This document shows, one piece after another, positions 8,609 through 17,493 of a DNA stretch of 64,000 nucleotides. The position numbers and the translations under genes were made by a program. The notes under the pieces were generated by a model, which ran no database searches, was not told the DNA's origin, and saw only the letters and a list, made by a program, of their open reading frames with translations. Every line of letters starts with the position of its first letter. The stretch's first letter is position 1. The stretch is from assembly GCF_017104715.1 (NCBI RefSeq), contig NZ_JAAGPI010000014.1:1-64000 (forward strand), written 5' to 3'. This stretch comes from Burkholderia sp. Ac-20365 (GTDB lineage: Bacteria > Pseudomonadota > Gammaproteobacteria > Burkholderiales > Burkholderiaceae).

Positions 8609-10285
8609 ATGGCCACAGCGACGCCCCGCACCAGCGACACCACCCTGCTCGACCCGAAGCACGCGGCCCGATTCACGCTCGGCAACCGCATCATGCTGAG
8701 CTTCGGCGCGCTGTTCGTGCTGATGCTGGTGATGGCCGCGATCTCCTGGTCGCGGCTGCACGTGATGGACGACGAAGCGCTCAGCATGGGCCGCGACTCA
8801 GTGCCCGGTCTCTATCTCGCGACGACCTTGCGCGCGTCGGCCAACGAAGGCTACGCGACGCTCGAACGGGCGCTCTTCGTCGATAGCACCGATACCGCGA
8901 TCCGCCACGATCTGGAACGCATGCCGCAGGCGCTGCAAAAGTTCGATCAGGTGTCGGCCGAATATCAGGCGACGCTCTATCGCGACGCGGACCGCGAGCA
9001 CTTCCGCGCCTTCCGCGCCGCCTGGGACCAATACCTGCCGCAACTGAACGAAGCGATGCGCCTCGCGCCGACCTCGAAGGCCGACGCGCAGACCCTGTTC
9101 GTCAAGCTCACGCCCGCATGGGACAACGTGATCCGCTCGGCCAACGAACTCGTCAACGAGAACCGCACGCAGGCCGACGAATCCGCGAAATCGATCCGCG
9201 ATTCGGTGACGGGCACCGAGATCACGCTGGCGGCGGCGCTCGGCGTCACGCTGCTGGTCGCGCTCTACACCGGTTTCTCGCTGTATCGCGCGATCACGGT
9301 GCCGATGGCGAGCCTCGTCGACGTGCACAACGTGATGCGCACGGGCAATCTGACGCAGCGCCTGAAGCTCGGTCGACGCGACGAATTCGGCACGCTCGAA
9401 GACGGCTTCAACCGGATGGCCGAGGAACTCAACAGCCTCGTCGCGCAGGCGCAGAAGTCGTCGCTGCAGGTGACGACCTCCGTGGCCGAAATCGCGGCGA
9501 CGTCGAAGGAACAGCAGGCGACCGCCACCGAAACGGCCGCCACCACGACGGAAATCGGCGCGACTTCGCGCGAGATTTTCGCGACCTCGCGCGATCTGCT
9601 GCGCACGATGAACGAAGTGTCGAGCGTGGCCGAGCAGTCGGCGACGCTCGCGGGCGCAAGCCAGAGCGGCCTCACGCGCATGGAAGACACGATGCGCAGC
9701 GTGATGGAAGCAGCCGGTTCCGTGAATGCGAAACTCGCGATCCTCAACGAGAAGGCGGTCAACATCAATCAGGTGGTCGCAACCATCACGAAGGTTGCCG
9801 ACCAGACCAATCTGCTGTCGCTGAATGCGGCGATCGAAGCCGAAAAAGCGGGTGAATATGGCCGCGGCTTTGCTGTCGTCGCGACGGAAATCCGCCGTCT
9901 CGCGGACCAGACAGCCGTGGCGACTTTCGATATCGAACAGACCGTGAAGGAGATCCAGTCGGCCGTGTCGGCGGGCGTGATGGGCATGGACAAGTTCTCC
10001 GAGGAAGTGCGGCGCGGCATGCGCGACGTGCAGCAGGTCGGCGGCCAGCTGTCGGAGATCATTCACGAAGTGCAGACGCTCGCACCGCGCTTCCAGCTCG
10101 TCAACGAAGGCATGCACACGCAGGCGACCAGCGCCGAGCAGATCACGCAGGCGCTGTCGCAACTGTCGGAGGCCGCGCAGCAGACGGCGGAATCGTTGCG
10201 CCAGTCGTCGCAGGCCATCGACGACCTCACGCTCGTCGCGAACCAGCTTCGCACGGGTGTGTCGCGCTTCAAGATCGAAGCGTGA
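8609..10285 (+). CDS. wspA: Methyl-accepting chemotaxis protein WspA (surface/stress sensor)
   Basis: A 558-residue chemoreceptor: TM1 about 29-48, a periplasmic four-helix-bundle sensor about 49-203, TM2 about 205-226, HAMP about 228-281, and a cytoplasmic signalling rod with the hairpin tip VADQTNLLSLNAAIEAEKAGEYGRG at about 396-420. The tip has EAEKAGE where most receptors have EAARAGE, as in WspA of Pseudomonas (family knowledge). It is the first gene of a co-directional operon whose order A-B-C-D-E-F-R is that of the Pseudomonas Wsp system. There WspA senses surface contact or envelope stress and activates the WspE kinase. No C-terminal NWETF-like methyltransferase-docking tail is present. 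Confidence 0.93.
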   Translation: MATATPRTSDTTLLDPKHAARFTLGNRIMLSFGALFVLMLVMAAISWSRLHVMDDEALSMGRDSVPGLYLATTLRASANEGYATLERALFVDSTDTAIRHDLERMPQALQKFDQVSAEYQATLYRDADREHFRAFRAAWDQYLPQLNEAMRLAPTSKADAQTLFVKLTPAWDNVIRSANELVNENRTQADESAKSIRDSVTGTEITLAAALGVTLLVALYTGFSLYRAITVPMASLVDVHNVMRTGNLTQRLKLGRRDEFGTLEDGFNRMAEELNSLVAQAQKSSLQVTTSVAEIAATSKEQQATATETAATTTEIGATSREIFATSRDLLRTMNEVSSVAEQSATLAGASQSGLTRMEDTMRSVMEAAGSVNAKLAILNEKAVNINQVVATITKVADQTNLLSLNAAIEAEKAGEYGRGFAVVATEIRRLADQTAVATFDIEQTVKEIQSAVSAGVMGMDKFSEEVRRGMRDVQQVGGQLSEIIHEVQTLAPRFQLVNEGMHTQATSAEQITQALSQLSEAAQQTAESLRQSSQAIDDLTLVANQLRTGVSRFKIEA

Positions 10286-10321
10286 TGCCGATGCGCACGC
10301 GCGACAGCCACTGATACCGCG

Positions 10322-10807
10322 ATGCTCTTCCTTCTCTTCGAACTCGACCGCGACCGCTATGCGCTCGATGCCGCCGACATCGTCGAGGTGCAGGCGCTGA
10401 CGGCTGCAAAGACGATACCGGGCGCGCCTGCATGGGTGGCGGGCGTGGTCGAGCGGCACGGCGAGCCCGTGCCCGTGATCGATCTCGCGCAACTGGCGCT
10501 GGGCCGTCCTTCGCAGCAATGGCGCTCGACGCGGCTCGTGTTCGTGCGCTACCACGACGCGCGCGAGCGGGTCAGCGGCGACGCGCCGGCGCGGCTGCTC
10601 GGCGTGATTGTCGAGCGCGCGACGCAGACGCGCCGCATCGAACGCGCGCAATTCGCCGATAGCGGCATCGCCACGCCGCATGCGCGCTGGCTCGGGCCCG
10701 TTGCAAGCGACGAACTGGGCATGATCCAGTGGATCGACGTGCAGCAGATGCTCGACGACGACGTCAAGGCGCTGCTCTTCCCGCAACCCGAACCTCATCC
10801 GCGATGA
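10322..10807 (+). CDS. wspB: CheW-like coupling protein WspB
   Basis: A 161-residue single CheW domain: LFLLFELDRDRYALDAADIVEVQAL, the central WVAGVVERHGEPVPVIDLAQLALG and RLLGVIVERATQTRRIE. It should link WspA to the WspE kinase in the cytoplasm. It starts 36 bases after wspA, and its stop codon overlaps the wspC start (ATGA), so translation is probably coupled. The operon has two CheW-type couplers (this one and WspD), as in Pseudomonas. Confidence 0.9.
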   Translation: MLFLLFELDRDRYALDAADIVEVQALTAAKTIPGAPAWVAGVVERHGEPVPVIDLAQLALGRPSQQWRSTRLVFVRYHDARERVSGDAPARLLGVIVERATQTRRIERAQFADSGIATPHARWLGPVASDELGMIQWIDVQQMLDDDVKALLFPQPEPHPR

Positions 10808-12240
10808 ACGCCGCGAACGCTTTCGTACCGCGCTTCGAAGCCTGGCTCCTGCGGGAGACGGGTATCGACGCGTCGTCGCTCGGCGTCAATGCGCTGGAGC
10901 GCGCCGTGCTCGAACGCGTGCGCGTGACGCGACTGAACGCGTCGGCGCACGACACCAGCGTTGCCGTCGATCCCGCCGACATCGAAGCGTACTGGCAGCA
11001 ACTCAATCTGGCGCGCGACGAGCGGCAGGCGCTGATCGAAACGCTTGTCGTGCCCGAAACATGGTTCTATCGCGACCGCGAGGCGTATGTCGCGCTGGCG
11101 CGGCTTGCGAACGAGCGGCTCGTGCGCGATCCGATGCATGTGCTGCGCGTGCTGAGCCTGCCCTGTTCGACGGGCGAGGAACCGTACACGGTCGCGATGA
11201 CGTTGCTCGACGACGGCATCGGCGAAAACCGCTTTACCGTCGATGCATTCGATATCAGCGCACGCGTGATCGAACATGCGCGCGCGGGCATCTACGGGCG
11301 TAATTCGTTTCGCGGCCATCCGCTCACGTTTCGCGACCGGCATTTCACGGCGCGGCAAGACGGCTGGCAATTGAGCGAGCGCGTGCGCGGAACAGTTCGC
11401 TTTTCGCAGGCGAATCTGTTCGATTTGCAGGCGGGCGCGCAGGCGCCGTATGACTTCATTTTCTGCCGCAACGTGCTGATCTATTTCGACCGCGAAGCCC
11501 AGGACCGCGCGATCCGGCTGCTCGACGCGAATCTCGCTGACGGCGGCACGATTTTCGTCGGCCCCGCCGAAACCGGCCTGATGATGCGCCACGCGATGAC
11601 CTCGGCGCGCATTCCGCTCGCGTTTGCCTTTCGCCGCAGCACGGCCGAAGAAACGTACGCAGCGCGCGCGGTCAGGCCGCTGTCGGCCAGCACGGCAAGC
11701 GTCACAACGCTAAGCATGAGTTCGCCTGCTTTCGCAGCGGCGTCGCGCGAACCCGCCAAACCGGCGCCGGCGCCTGCCGCCCGCCGCGCATTCGCGCCGC
11801 CAGCGCCGCCCACGCGCGCGCAACACGCCGCACGACCGGTCATCGAGCAGGCGCCGCCATCGCAACCCGCCGCTGCAAAATCGCTCGATACCGCGCGCCG
11901 TCACGCCGATGCCGGCGAATTCGACGAAGCCGAGCGCCTCGCGCACCAGCATGCGATCGTGCATGGCCCGAACGTCGACGCGTTCTATCTGCTCGGCCTG
12001 ATTGCCGATGCGCGCGGCCGCAGCGCCGATGCTGCCGATTTCTATCGCAAGGCGCTCTATCTCGATCCGGCGCATTACGAAGCGCTCACGCATCTGGCAG
12101 CGCTGCTCGACATCGGCGGCGACCGCGCGGGCGCGCAGAACCTGATGCAGCGCGCGCAACGCTCCGCAGCGCGCGCGGCGCCTGCATCGACGGAAGAGTC
12201 GCAACGTTCACGAGGCTTCCATGCTGCACGACGCTCCTGA
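10804..12240 (+). CDS. wspC: CheR-type methyltransferase with TPR domain, WspC
   Basis: A 478-residue chemoreceptor glutamate methyltransferase. The CheR catalytic domain (about 1-275) shows VPETWFYRD, the SAM-binding LSLPCSTGEEPYT, and DFIFCRNVLIYFDREAQDRAI followed by GGTIFVGPAET. A Pro/Ala-rich linker (about 310-365) leads to a C-terminal TPR segment (DAFYLLGLIADARGRSADAADFYRKALYLDP). WspC methylates WspA and raises signalling in Pseudomonas. It starts by ATGA overlap with wspB and overlaps wspD by 20 bases. Confidence 0.93.
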   Translation: MNAANAFVPRFEAWLLRETGIDASSLGVNALERAVLERVRVTRLNASAHDTSVAVDPADIEAYWQQLNLARDERQALIETLVVPETWFYRDREAYVALARLANERLVRDPMHVLRVLSLPCSTGEEPYTVAMTLLDDGIGENRFTVDAFDISARVIEHARAGIYGRNSFRGHPLTFRDRHFTARQDGWQLSERVRGTVRFSQANLFDLQAGAQAPYDFIFCRNVLIYFDREAQDRAIRLLDANLADGGTIFVGPAETGLMMRHAMTSARIPLAFAFRRSTAEETYAARAVRPLSASTASVTTLSMSSPAFAAASREPAKPAPAPAARRAFAPPAPPTRAQHAARPVIEQAPPSQPAAAKSLDTARRHADAGEFDEAERLAHQHAIVHGPNVDAFYLLGLIADARGRSADAADFYRKALYLDPAHYEALTHLAALLDIGGDRAGAQNLMQRAQRSAARAAPASTEESQRSRGFHAARRS

Positions 12241-12919
12241 TTCTCCAAGCGTGTCCGTGCGCGTCGACGACTGCTGGAACCGCATCGGCACGCGCGGCGA
12301 CAACACGTGTCCGCGTCTTGTCGAACATTTTCGCTGCCTGAACTGTCCCGTCTTCGCGGAAGGCGCGGCGCGGCTTCTGGACCGCCCATTGAGCGATGTA
12401 GATCTTGCGCGTCGCACGGATTCAGGCGCAACGAGCGCGACCACGCGTGAAGCGTCCGCTGCGATGCAATCGGCCCTCGCCTTTCGCGTCGCGGGCGAAT
12501 GGCTTGCGCTGCCGACGCGCGTGCTGCGCGAAGTCGACGATATCCGCGCGATCCATTCGCTGCCGCATCAGCGCTCGCGCGCGGTGCTCGGCGTCGTCAA
12601 TGTGCGCGGTGCGCTGACCGTCGCGGTGTCGCTCGGCGAACTGCTGAACATGGACCGCGCCGCCGACACGACGCAGGCCGCGCGCAACGGCTACGCGCGC
12701 ATGCTGGTCGCCGCGCACGACAGCGAGCCCGTCGCGTTGCCCGTCGATGAAGTCGAAGGCGTGGTCCGTTACGCTGAAAGCGATCTGCTGCCCGTGCCCG
12801 CCACGCTCGCGCATGCCACCGCGTCGCATGCGCGTGGCGTGCTCGCATGGCACGGCGGCACCATCGGCCTGCTCGATCCCGCGCGGCTATTCGACTCGAT
12901 TGCACGGAGCCTGCGATGA
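12221..12919 (+). CDS. wspD: CheW-like coupling protein WspD
   Basis: A 232-residue CheW protein with a WspD-specific cysteine-bearing N-terminal extension (DDCWNRIG, GDNTCPRL, FRCLNCPVF; four cysteines within about 30 residues) before the CheW domain (LAFRVAGEWLALPTRVLREV, GVVNVRGALTVAVSLGELL). The cysteine set could bind metal or be redox-active, which is inference. The start lies inside the end of wspC, and the stop overlaps the wspE start by ATGA. Confidence 0.9.
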   Translation: MLHDAPDSPSVSVRVDDCWNRIGTRGDNTCPRLVEHFRCLNCPVFAEGAARLLDRPLSDVDLARRTDSGATSATTREASAAMQSALAFRVAGEWLALPTRVLREVDDIRAIHSLPHQRSRAVLGVVNVRGALTVAVSLGELLNMDRAADTTQAARNGYARMLVAAHDSEPVALPVDEVEGVVRYAESDLLPVPATLAHATASHARGVLAWHGGTIGLLDPARLFDSIARSLR

Positions 12920-15240
12920 CAGACGACGATCTGAGCCGCCTGTCGCTGCTCGAGCTGTTCCGCGAGGAAGCCGCTGCGCAAACGCGCGTGCTGTCCGACG
13001 GGCTGCTCGCGCTGGAACATCGTCCAACCGATGCCGCCGCGCTCGAAGCGTGCATGCGTGCCGCGCATTCGCTCAAGGGCGCGGCGCGCATCATCGGCTT
13101 GCAGGACGGCGTGGATATCGCACATGTGATGGAAGAGTGCTTCGTCGGCGCGCAGCGCGGCGAACTGAACTTGACGCCGGCGCATATCGACGTGCTGTTG
13201 CGCGGCGTCGATCTGTTGTTGCGCGTGGGCGAAGCAAAACCGGATGCGCCCGTCACGCGCGCCGATATCGATGAGTTTGTGCGGCGGATGTCATCGCCCG
13301 TGAGCGCCACGCGCGAGCCGGGCGTTCGCGACGCAGCGCCCCTCGATCCGGATGTAGACGTGTATGCGCAACTGCAGGCGCAGTTGCAGGCCGAAGCGCT
13401 CGAGCAACGCCAGGAAGCGCCTGCAATCGAACCGCCCGACGCGGTCTTGCAAACTGAAGCTCATGCGGGCACACAAGCCGCCGCGCGACACCCCGACCGC
13501 ATGCTGCGCGTGCGTGCCGCCAATCTCGACCGCGTGCTGAGCCTGTCGGGCGAAGTGCTCGTCGAATCGCGCTGGCTCAAGCCGTTCGCGACGTCGATGC
13601 TGCGCATCAAGCGCACGCATCGCGATACGTCGCGTGCGCTCGACGCGCTCTACGACACGCTCACCGGGCATCTCGACGACGCCGCGCTGTCGGCGCTCGC
13701 GGACGTGCGCACCGCGCTCAACGCGATGCAGCACACGCTCGGCGCACGCATCGACGAACTGGATCACTACGACCGCAGCAGCTCGAACCTCGCGCAGCTG
13801 CTGTACGACGAAGCGCTGCAATGCCGGATGCGTCCGTTCGGCGATGCGACGCATGCGTATCCGCGTGTCGTGCGCGATCTGGCGCGCTCGCTCGGCAAGC
13901 GCGTGAAGTTCGAAATCGTCGGTACGTCGACGCAGGTGGACCGCGACATTCTCGATATGCTCGATGCACCGCTCGGCCACCTGCTGCGCAACGCAATCGA
14001 TCACGGTATCGAAACGCCCGACGAACGTATCGCGCGCGGCAAGTCCGCCGAAGCGCAGGTCACGCTCGAAGCGCGCCATAGCGCAGGCAAGCTGCTGATC
14101 AGCGTGAGCGACGACGGCGCGGGCATCGATCTCGAACGCGTGCGCGCGTCGGTGATCCGCCGCAAGCTCGCCGACGAAGACACGGCCGCGCGTCTGTCGG
14201 AACAGGAACTGCTCGATTTTCTGCTGCTGCCGGGCTTCTCGATGCGCGAGCAGGTCACCGATGTATCGGGGCGCGGTGTCGGCCTCGATGCCGTGCATGA
14301 AATGGTCAAGGCCGTGCGCGGCGCGGTGCGCATCTTCAGCGAACCGGGCCGCGGCTCGCGCTTCGTGATGCAGTTGCCGCTGACGCTCTCAGTGGTGCGC
14401 AGCCTGCTCGTCGAAGTGGGCGGCGAAGCGTACGCGTTCCCGCTCGCGCACGTGCGCCGCACGCTCGAACTCGCGCGTGCCGATATCGACATGCTCGAAG
14501 GCCAGCAGCATTTTGCGTTCGACGGCAAACCCGTTGGCCTCGTCACCGCGCATCAGCTGCTCGGCGCAGCGGCAGGCGCTGAGCAACGGATACGCGAATC
14601 GGTGTCCGTCGTCGTGATCGGCGATGAACGCGAAACGTATGGAATCGCCGTCGACCGCTTTCTCGGCGAGCGCATGCTCGTCGTGCAGCCGCTCGACGCG
14701 CGCCTCGGCAAGATTCGCGATATCGCGGCGGGCGCGCTGATGGAAAACGGCGACGCCCTGCTGATCGTCGATGTGGACGACCTGCTGCGTTCCGTCGACA
14801 AGCTCGTGCGCGGCGGCCAGCTTGACCGGATCGGCCGCGCGCAGGGTGTGGCCGCGCGGCAGCGCAAGCATGTGCTCGTCGTCGAAGATTCGTTGACGGT
14901 GCGCGAACTCGAACGCAAGCTGCTGGAAAAGCGCGGTTACGCAGTGACGGTCGCCGTCGACGGCATGGACGGATGGAACGCACTACGCGGCGGCAGTTTC
15001 GATCTCGTGGTCACGGATATCGACATGCCGCGCATGGATGGCATCGAACTCGTCACGCTCATCAAGCGCGACCCGCTGTTCAAGCCCGTGCCCGTGATGA
15101 TCGTGTCGTACAAGGATCGCGACGAAGACCGCCGGCGCGGTCTCGAAGCGGGCGCGGACTACTATCTCGCGAAGGGCAGCTTCCATGACGAAGCGCTGCT
15201 CGATGCCGTACGCGACCTGATCGGAGAGGCATCAGCATGA
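12916..15240 (+). CDS. wspE: Hybrid chemotaxis histidine kinase WspE (CheA-REC)
   Basis: A 774-residue kinase. The HPt domain has the phospho-accepting histidine in AAHSLKGAARIIG (H51). The dimerisation and HATPase domains show LGHLLRNAIDHGIETP, VSDDGAGID and DVSGRGVGLDAVHEMV. A CheW-like domain follows (SLLVEVGGEAYAFPLAHVRR), then a C-terminal receiver at about 651-770 with phospho-acceptor D701 (VVTDIDMPRMDG) and conserved K753. In Pseudomonas WspE phosphorylates WspR and the methylesterase WspF. The ATG at 12916 is chosen because it overlaps the wspD stop; the frame is open upstream. Confidence 0.94.
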   Translation: MTDDDLSRLSLLELFREEAAAQTRVLSDGLLALEHRPTDAAALEACMRAAHSLKGAARIIGLQDGVDIAHVMEECFVGAQRGELNLTPAHIDVLLRGVDLLLRVGEAKPDAPVTRADIDEFVRRMSSPVSATREPGVRDAAPLDPDVDVYAQLQAQLQAEALEQRQEAPAIEPPDAVLQTEAHAGTQAAARHPDRMLRVRAANLDRVLSLSGEVLVESRWLKPFATSMLRIKRTHRDTSRALDALYDTLTGHLDDAALSALADVRTALNAMQHTLGARIDELDHYDRSSSNLAQLLYDEALQCRMRPFGDATHAYPRVVRDLARSLGKRVKFEIVGTSTQVDRDILDMLDAPLGHLLRNAIDHGIETPDERIARGKSAEAQVTLEARHSAGKLLISVSDDGAGIDLERVRASVIRRKLADEDTAARLSEQELLDFLLLPGFSMREQVTDVSGRGVGLDAVHEMVKAVRGAVRIFSEPGRGSRFVMQLPLTLSVVRSLLVEVGGEAYAFPLAHVRRTLELARADIDMLEGQQHFAFDGKPVGLVTAHQLLGAAAGAEQRIRESVSVVVIGDERETYGIAVDRFLGERMLVVQPLDARLGKIRDIAAGALMENGDALLIVDVDDLLRSVDKLVRGGQLDRIGRAQGVAARQRKHVLVVEDSLTVRELERKLLEKRGYAVTVAVDGMDGWNALRGGSFDLVVTDIDMPRMDGIELVTLIKRDPLFKPVPVMIVSYKDRDEDRRRGLEAGADYYLAKGSFHDEALLDAVRDLIGEASA

Positions 15241-16241
15241 ACATCGGCATCGCCAACGACCTGCCGCTCGCCGTCGAAGCGCTGCGCCGCGTGATCGCGC
15301 TGCGCCCCGAGCATCGCGTGCTGTGGGTCGCCGCCAATGGCGAAGAAGCCGTCGATTTCTGCGCCGCGCAGACGCCCGACGTGGTGCTGATGGATCTGAT
15401 CATGCCGAAGATCGACGGCGTGGAAGCGACGCGCCGCATCATGGCGCGCACGCCCTGCCCGATCCTGATCGTGACGAGCAGCGTCGGCGCGAATACGTGG
15501 CGTGTGTACGAAGCGATGGGCGCGGGCGCGCTCGACGCCGTCGATACGCCGACGCTCGGCGGGCGCGGCATCGGTGAGGCCGCGCAGTTGATGCTGCAGA
15601 AGATCGACCAGATCGGCCGGTTAGGCGACAAGCCGTTAGCGCCGCGCCAGACAGCCGTTGCGCCGCTCACGCGACATGCGCAAAGGCTGGTGGCAATCGG
15701 TGCATCGGCGGGAGGACCGGCCGCGCTCGCGACCGTGCTGGGCGGCCTGCCCGCGGGCTTTGCCGCGCCCATCGTGATCGTCCAGCATGTCGACAAGGTG
15801 TTTGCCGACGGCATGGCCGAGTGGCTCGACGGACAGACGCCGCTGAAGGTACGCACGGCGCGCGAAGGCGAACAGCCGGACGCGGGCGTCGCGCTGCTCG
15901 CGGCCACCAACGATCACATGCTGATGACACAAAACGGCACACTGCACTACACTCGCGAACCGGCGGAATTGCCCTACCGTCCTTCCGTCGATGTGTTCTT
16001 TCACAGTGTTGTCGAGCATTGGCCCGGCGAAGCACTCGGCGTACTGTTGACGGGCATGGGCCGCGACGGCGCGATCGGCCTGAAAGCGATGCGCGCGAAA
16101 GGCTACGACACGATCGCGCAGGACGAAGCGACAAGCGCCGTCTACGGCATGCCGAAGGCAGCCGCGACGCTTGGCGCCGCGCGCCGGATTCTGCCGCTGG
16201 GCGGTATCGCGGATCAACTCGCCGCTTTCGCGCGGCGCTGA
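15237..16241 (+). CDS. wspF: CheB-type methylesterase response regulator WspF
   Basis: A 334-residue protein with an N-terminal receiver (phospho-acceptor D53 in VVLMDLIMPKIDG) and a C-terminal methylesterase/deamidase. The apparent catalytic triad is S157 in AIGASAGGP, H184 in VIVQHVDK and D277 in LLTGMGRDGAIG. It should demethylate WspA and damp the signal; loss of WspF locks c-di-GMP high in Pseudomonas (established there). ATGA overlap with wspE. An 80-base gap follows before wspR. Confidence 0.94.
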   Translation: MNIGIANDLPLAVEALRRVIALRPEHRVLWVAANGEEAVDFCAAQTPDVVLMDLIMPKIDGVEATRRIMARTPCPILIVTSSVGANTWRVYEAMGAGALDAVDTPTLGGRGIGEAAQLMLQKIDQIGRLGDKPLAPRQTAVAPLTRHAQRLVAIGASAGGPAALATVLGGLPAGFAAPIVIVQHVDKVFADGMAEWLDGQTPLKVRTAREGEQPDAGVALLAATNDHMLMTQNGTLHYTREPAELPYRPSVDVFFHSVVEHWPGEALGVLLTGMGRDGAIGLKAMRAKGYDTIAQDEATSAVYGMPKAAATLGAARRILPLGGIADQLAAFARR

Positions 16242-16321
16242 GCTATCACGCGACGACACGTTCAACGGCAAACGGAGCATTCGATGCAAGGGTGGCACGC
16301 AGTCAAACATAGAGACAACGC

Positions 16322-17470
16322 ATGACCAGCATTTCCGACAGGGGTACGCACATGGACTTCGATCAAATCGGGGCACGGGACCAGGGGGGTTCCACATCGA
16401 CGTCGGCCGACCGCGCGAACGCCGCGCTCGACGCTGCACGCGCCGCGCTGGAAACGGCCGCGCTGTCGGATGTGCCGATCATGGTGTTGCTGGTCGACGA
16501 CCAGGCGATCGTGGCGGAAGCCGTGCGGCGCGCGCTCGCGAATGAAGACGGCATCGACCTGCACTACTGCGCGAGCGCCGACGAGGCGATCCACGCGGCG
16601 ACCCACACGCGTCCCACGGTGATCCTGCAGGATCTCGTGATGCCCGGCATCGACGGCCTCACGCTCGTCAAGGCGTACCGCGCGAATGCGAATCTGCGCG
16701 ACGTGCCCATCCTCGTGCTGTCGACGAAGGAAGAGCCGACTATCAAGAGCGCGGCCTTCGCGGCGGGCGCGAACGACTATCTCGTCAAGCTGCCTGACCG
16801 GATCGAACTGGTCGCGCGGATCCGCTATCACTCGCGCTCGTATGTGAACCTGCTGCAACGGGACGAGGCGTATCGCGCGCTGCGAGAATCGCAGCAGCAA
16901 CTGCTCGAAGCGAATCTGGAACTGCGCAAGCTCACGCAGTCGGACGGGCTGACGGGCCTGTCGAACCGCCGCTATCTCGACGAATATCTGAACGCCGAAT
17001 GGCGGCGCGGCATGCGCGCGCAAACGGAAGTGTCGATGCTGATGATCGACGTCGACAACTTCAAGCCGTACAACGATACCTACGGCCACGTTGCGGGCGA
17101 TGAAGTGCTCAAGACGATCGCGTCGACGGTGGAAGGTTGCCTCGGGCGGCCTGGCGATCTCGCTGCGCGCTTTGGCGGCGAGGAGTTCGCGGTCGTGCTG
17201 CCGGGCACGTCGGCGGGCGGCACGCGGCTGCTCGCGGAAAAGATCCGCCTCGAAGTGGAGGCGCTGCGCATTCCGCATGCGGGCTCGTCGTCGGGACAGT
17301 ATGTGACGATCAGCATTGGCTGCGCGACCCAGGTGCCGGCGCCCGATGCGCCGATGACGACACTGATCGAAGCCGCCGACCTTGCGCTGTATCGCGCGAA
17401 ACGTGACGGGAAAAACCGCGTGGCGGCGACGGAAGGCGGCAGAAGCGAGGCGCGCGCGACGACCGGATAA
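16322..17470 (+). CDS. wspR: Response-regulator diguanylate cyclase WspR
   Basis: A 382-residue REC-GGDEF protein that makes cyclic di-GMP from two GTP. The receiver has the acidic pair in VLLVDDQ and phospho-acceptor D104 (VILQDLVMPGIDG). A coiled stalk (RDEAYRALRESQQQLLEANL) links it to the cyclase, which has an intact GGEEF (285-289) and an inhibitory I-site RPGD (R276-D279) just before it, so product inhibition is expected. Much of the chain is near-identical in pattern to Pseudomonas WspR (LSTKEEPTIKSAAFAAGAND). The start could also be the ATG at 16352. It ends the wsp operon and converges with nnrS. Confidence 0.95.
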   Translation: MTSISDRGTHMDFDQIGARDQGGSTSTSADRANAALDAARAALETAALSDVPIMVLLVDDQAIVAEAVRRALANEDGIDLHYCASADEAIHAATHTRPTVILQDLVMPGIDGLTLVKAYRANANLRDVPILVLSTKEEPTIKSAAFAAGANDYLVKLPDRIELVARIRYHSRSYVNLLQRDEAYRALRESQQQLLEANLELRKLTQSDGLTGLSNRRYLDEYLNAEWRRGMRAQTEVSMLMIDVDNFKPYNDTYGHVAGDEVLKTIASTVEGCLGRPGDLAARFGGEEFAVVLPGTSAGGTRLLAEKIRLEVEALRIPHAGSSSGQYVTISIGCATQVPAPDAPMTTLIEAADLALYRAKRDGKNRVAATEGGRSEARATTG

Positions 17471-17493
17471 TGTGCCCGGTTAGCGTGAACGCG

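Noticed and set aside
8798..10798. A 666-codon minus-strand frame opposite wspA-wspB
   Set aside because: Antisense shadow: Arg/His/Leu-biased with no motifs, fully covered by conserved chemotaxis genes.
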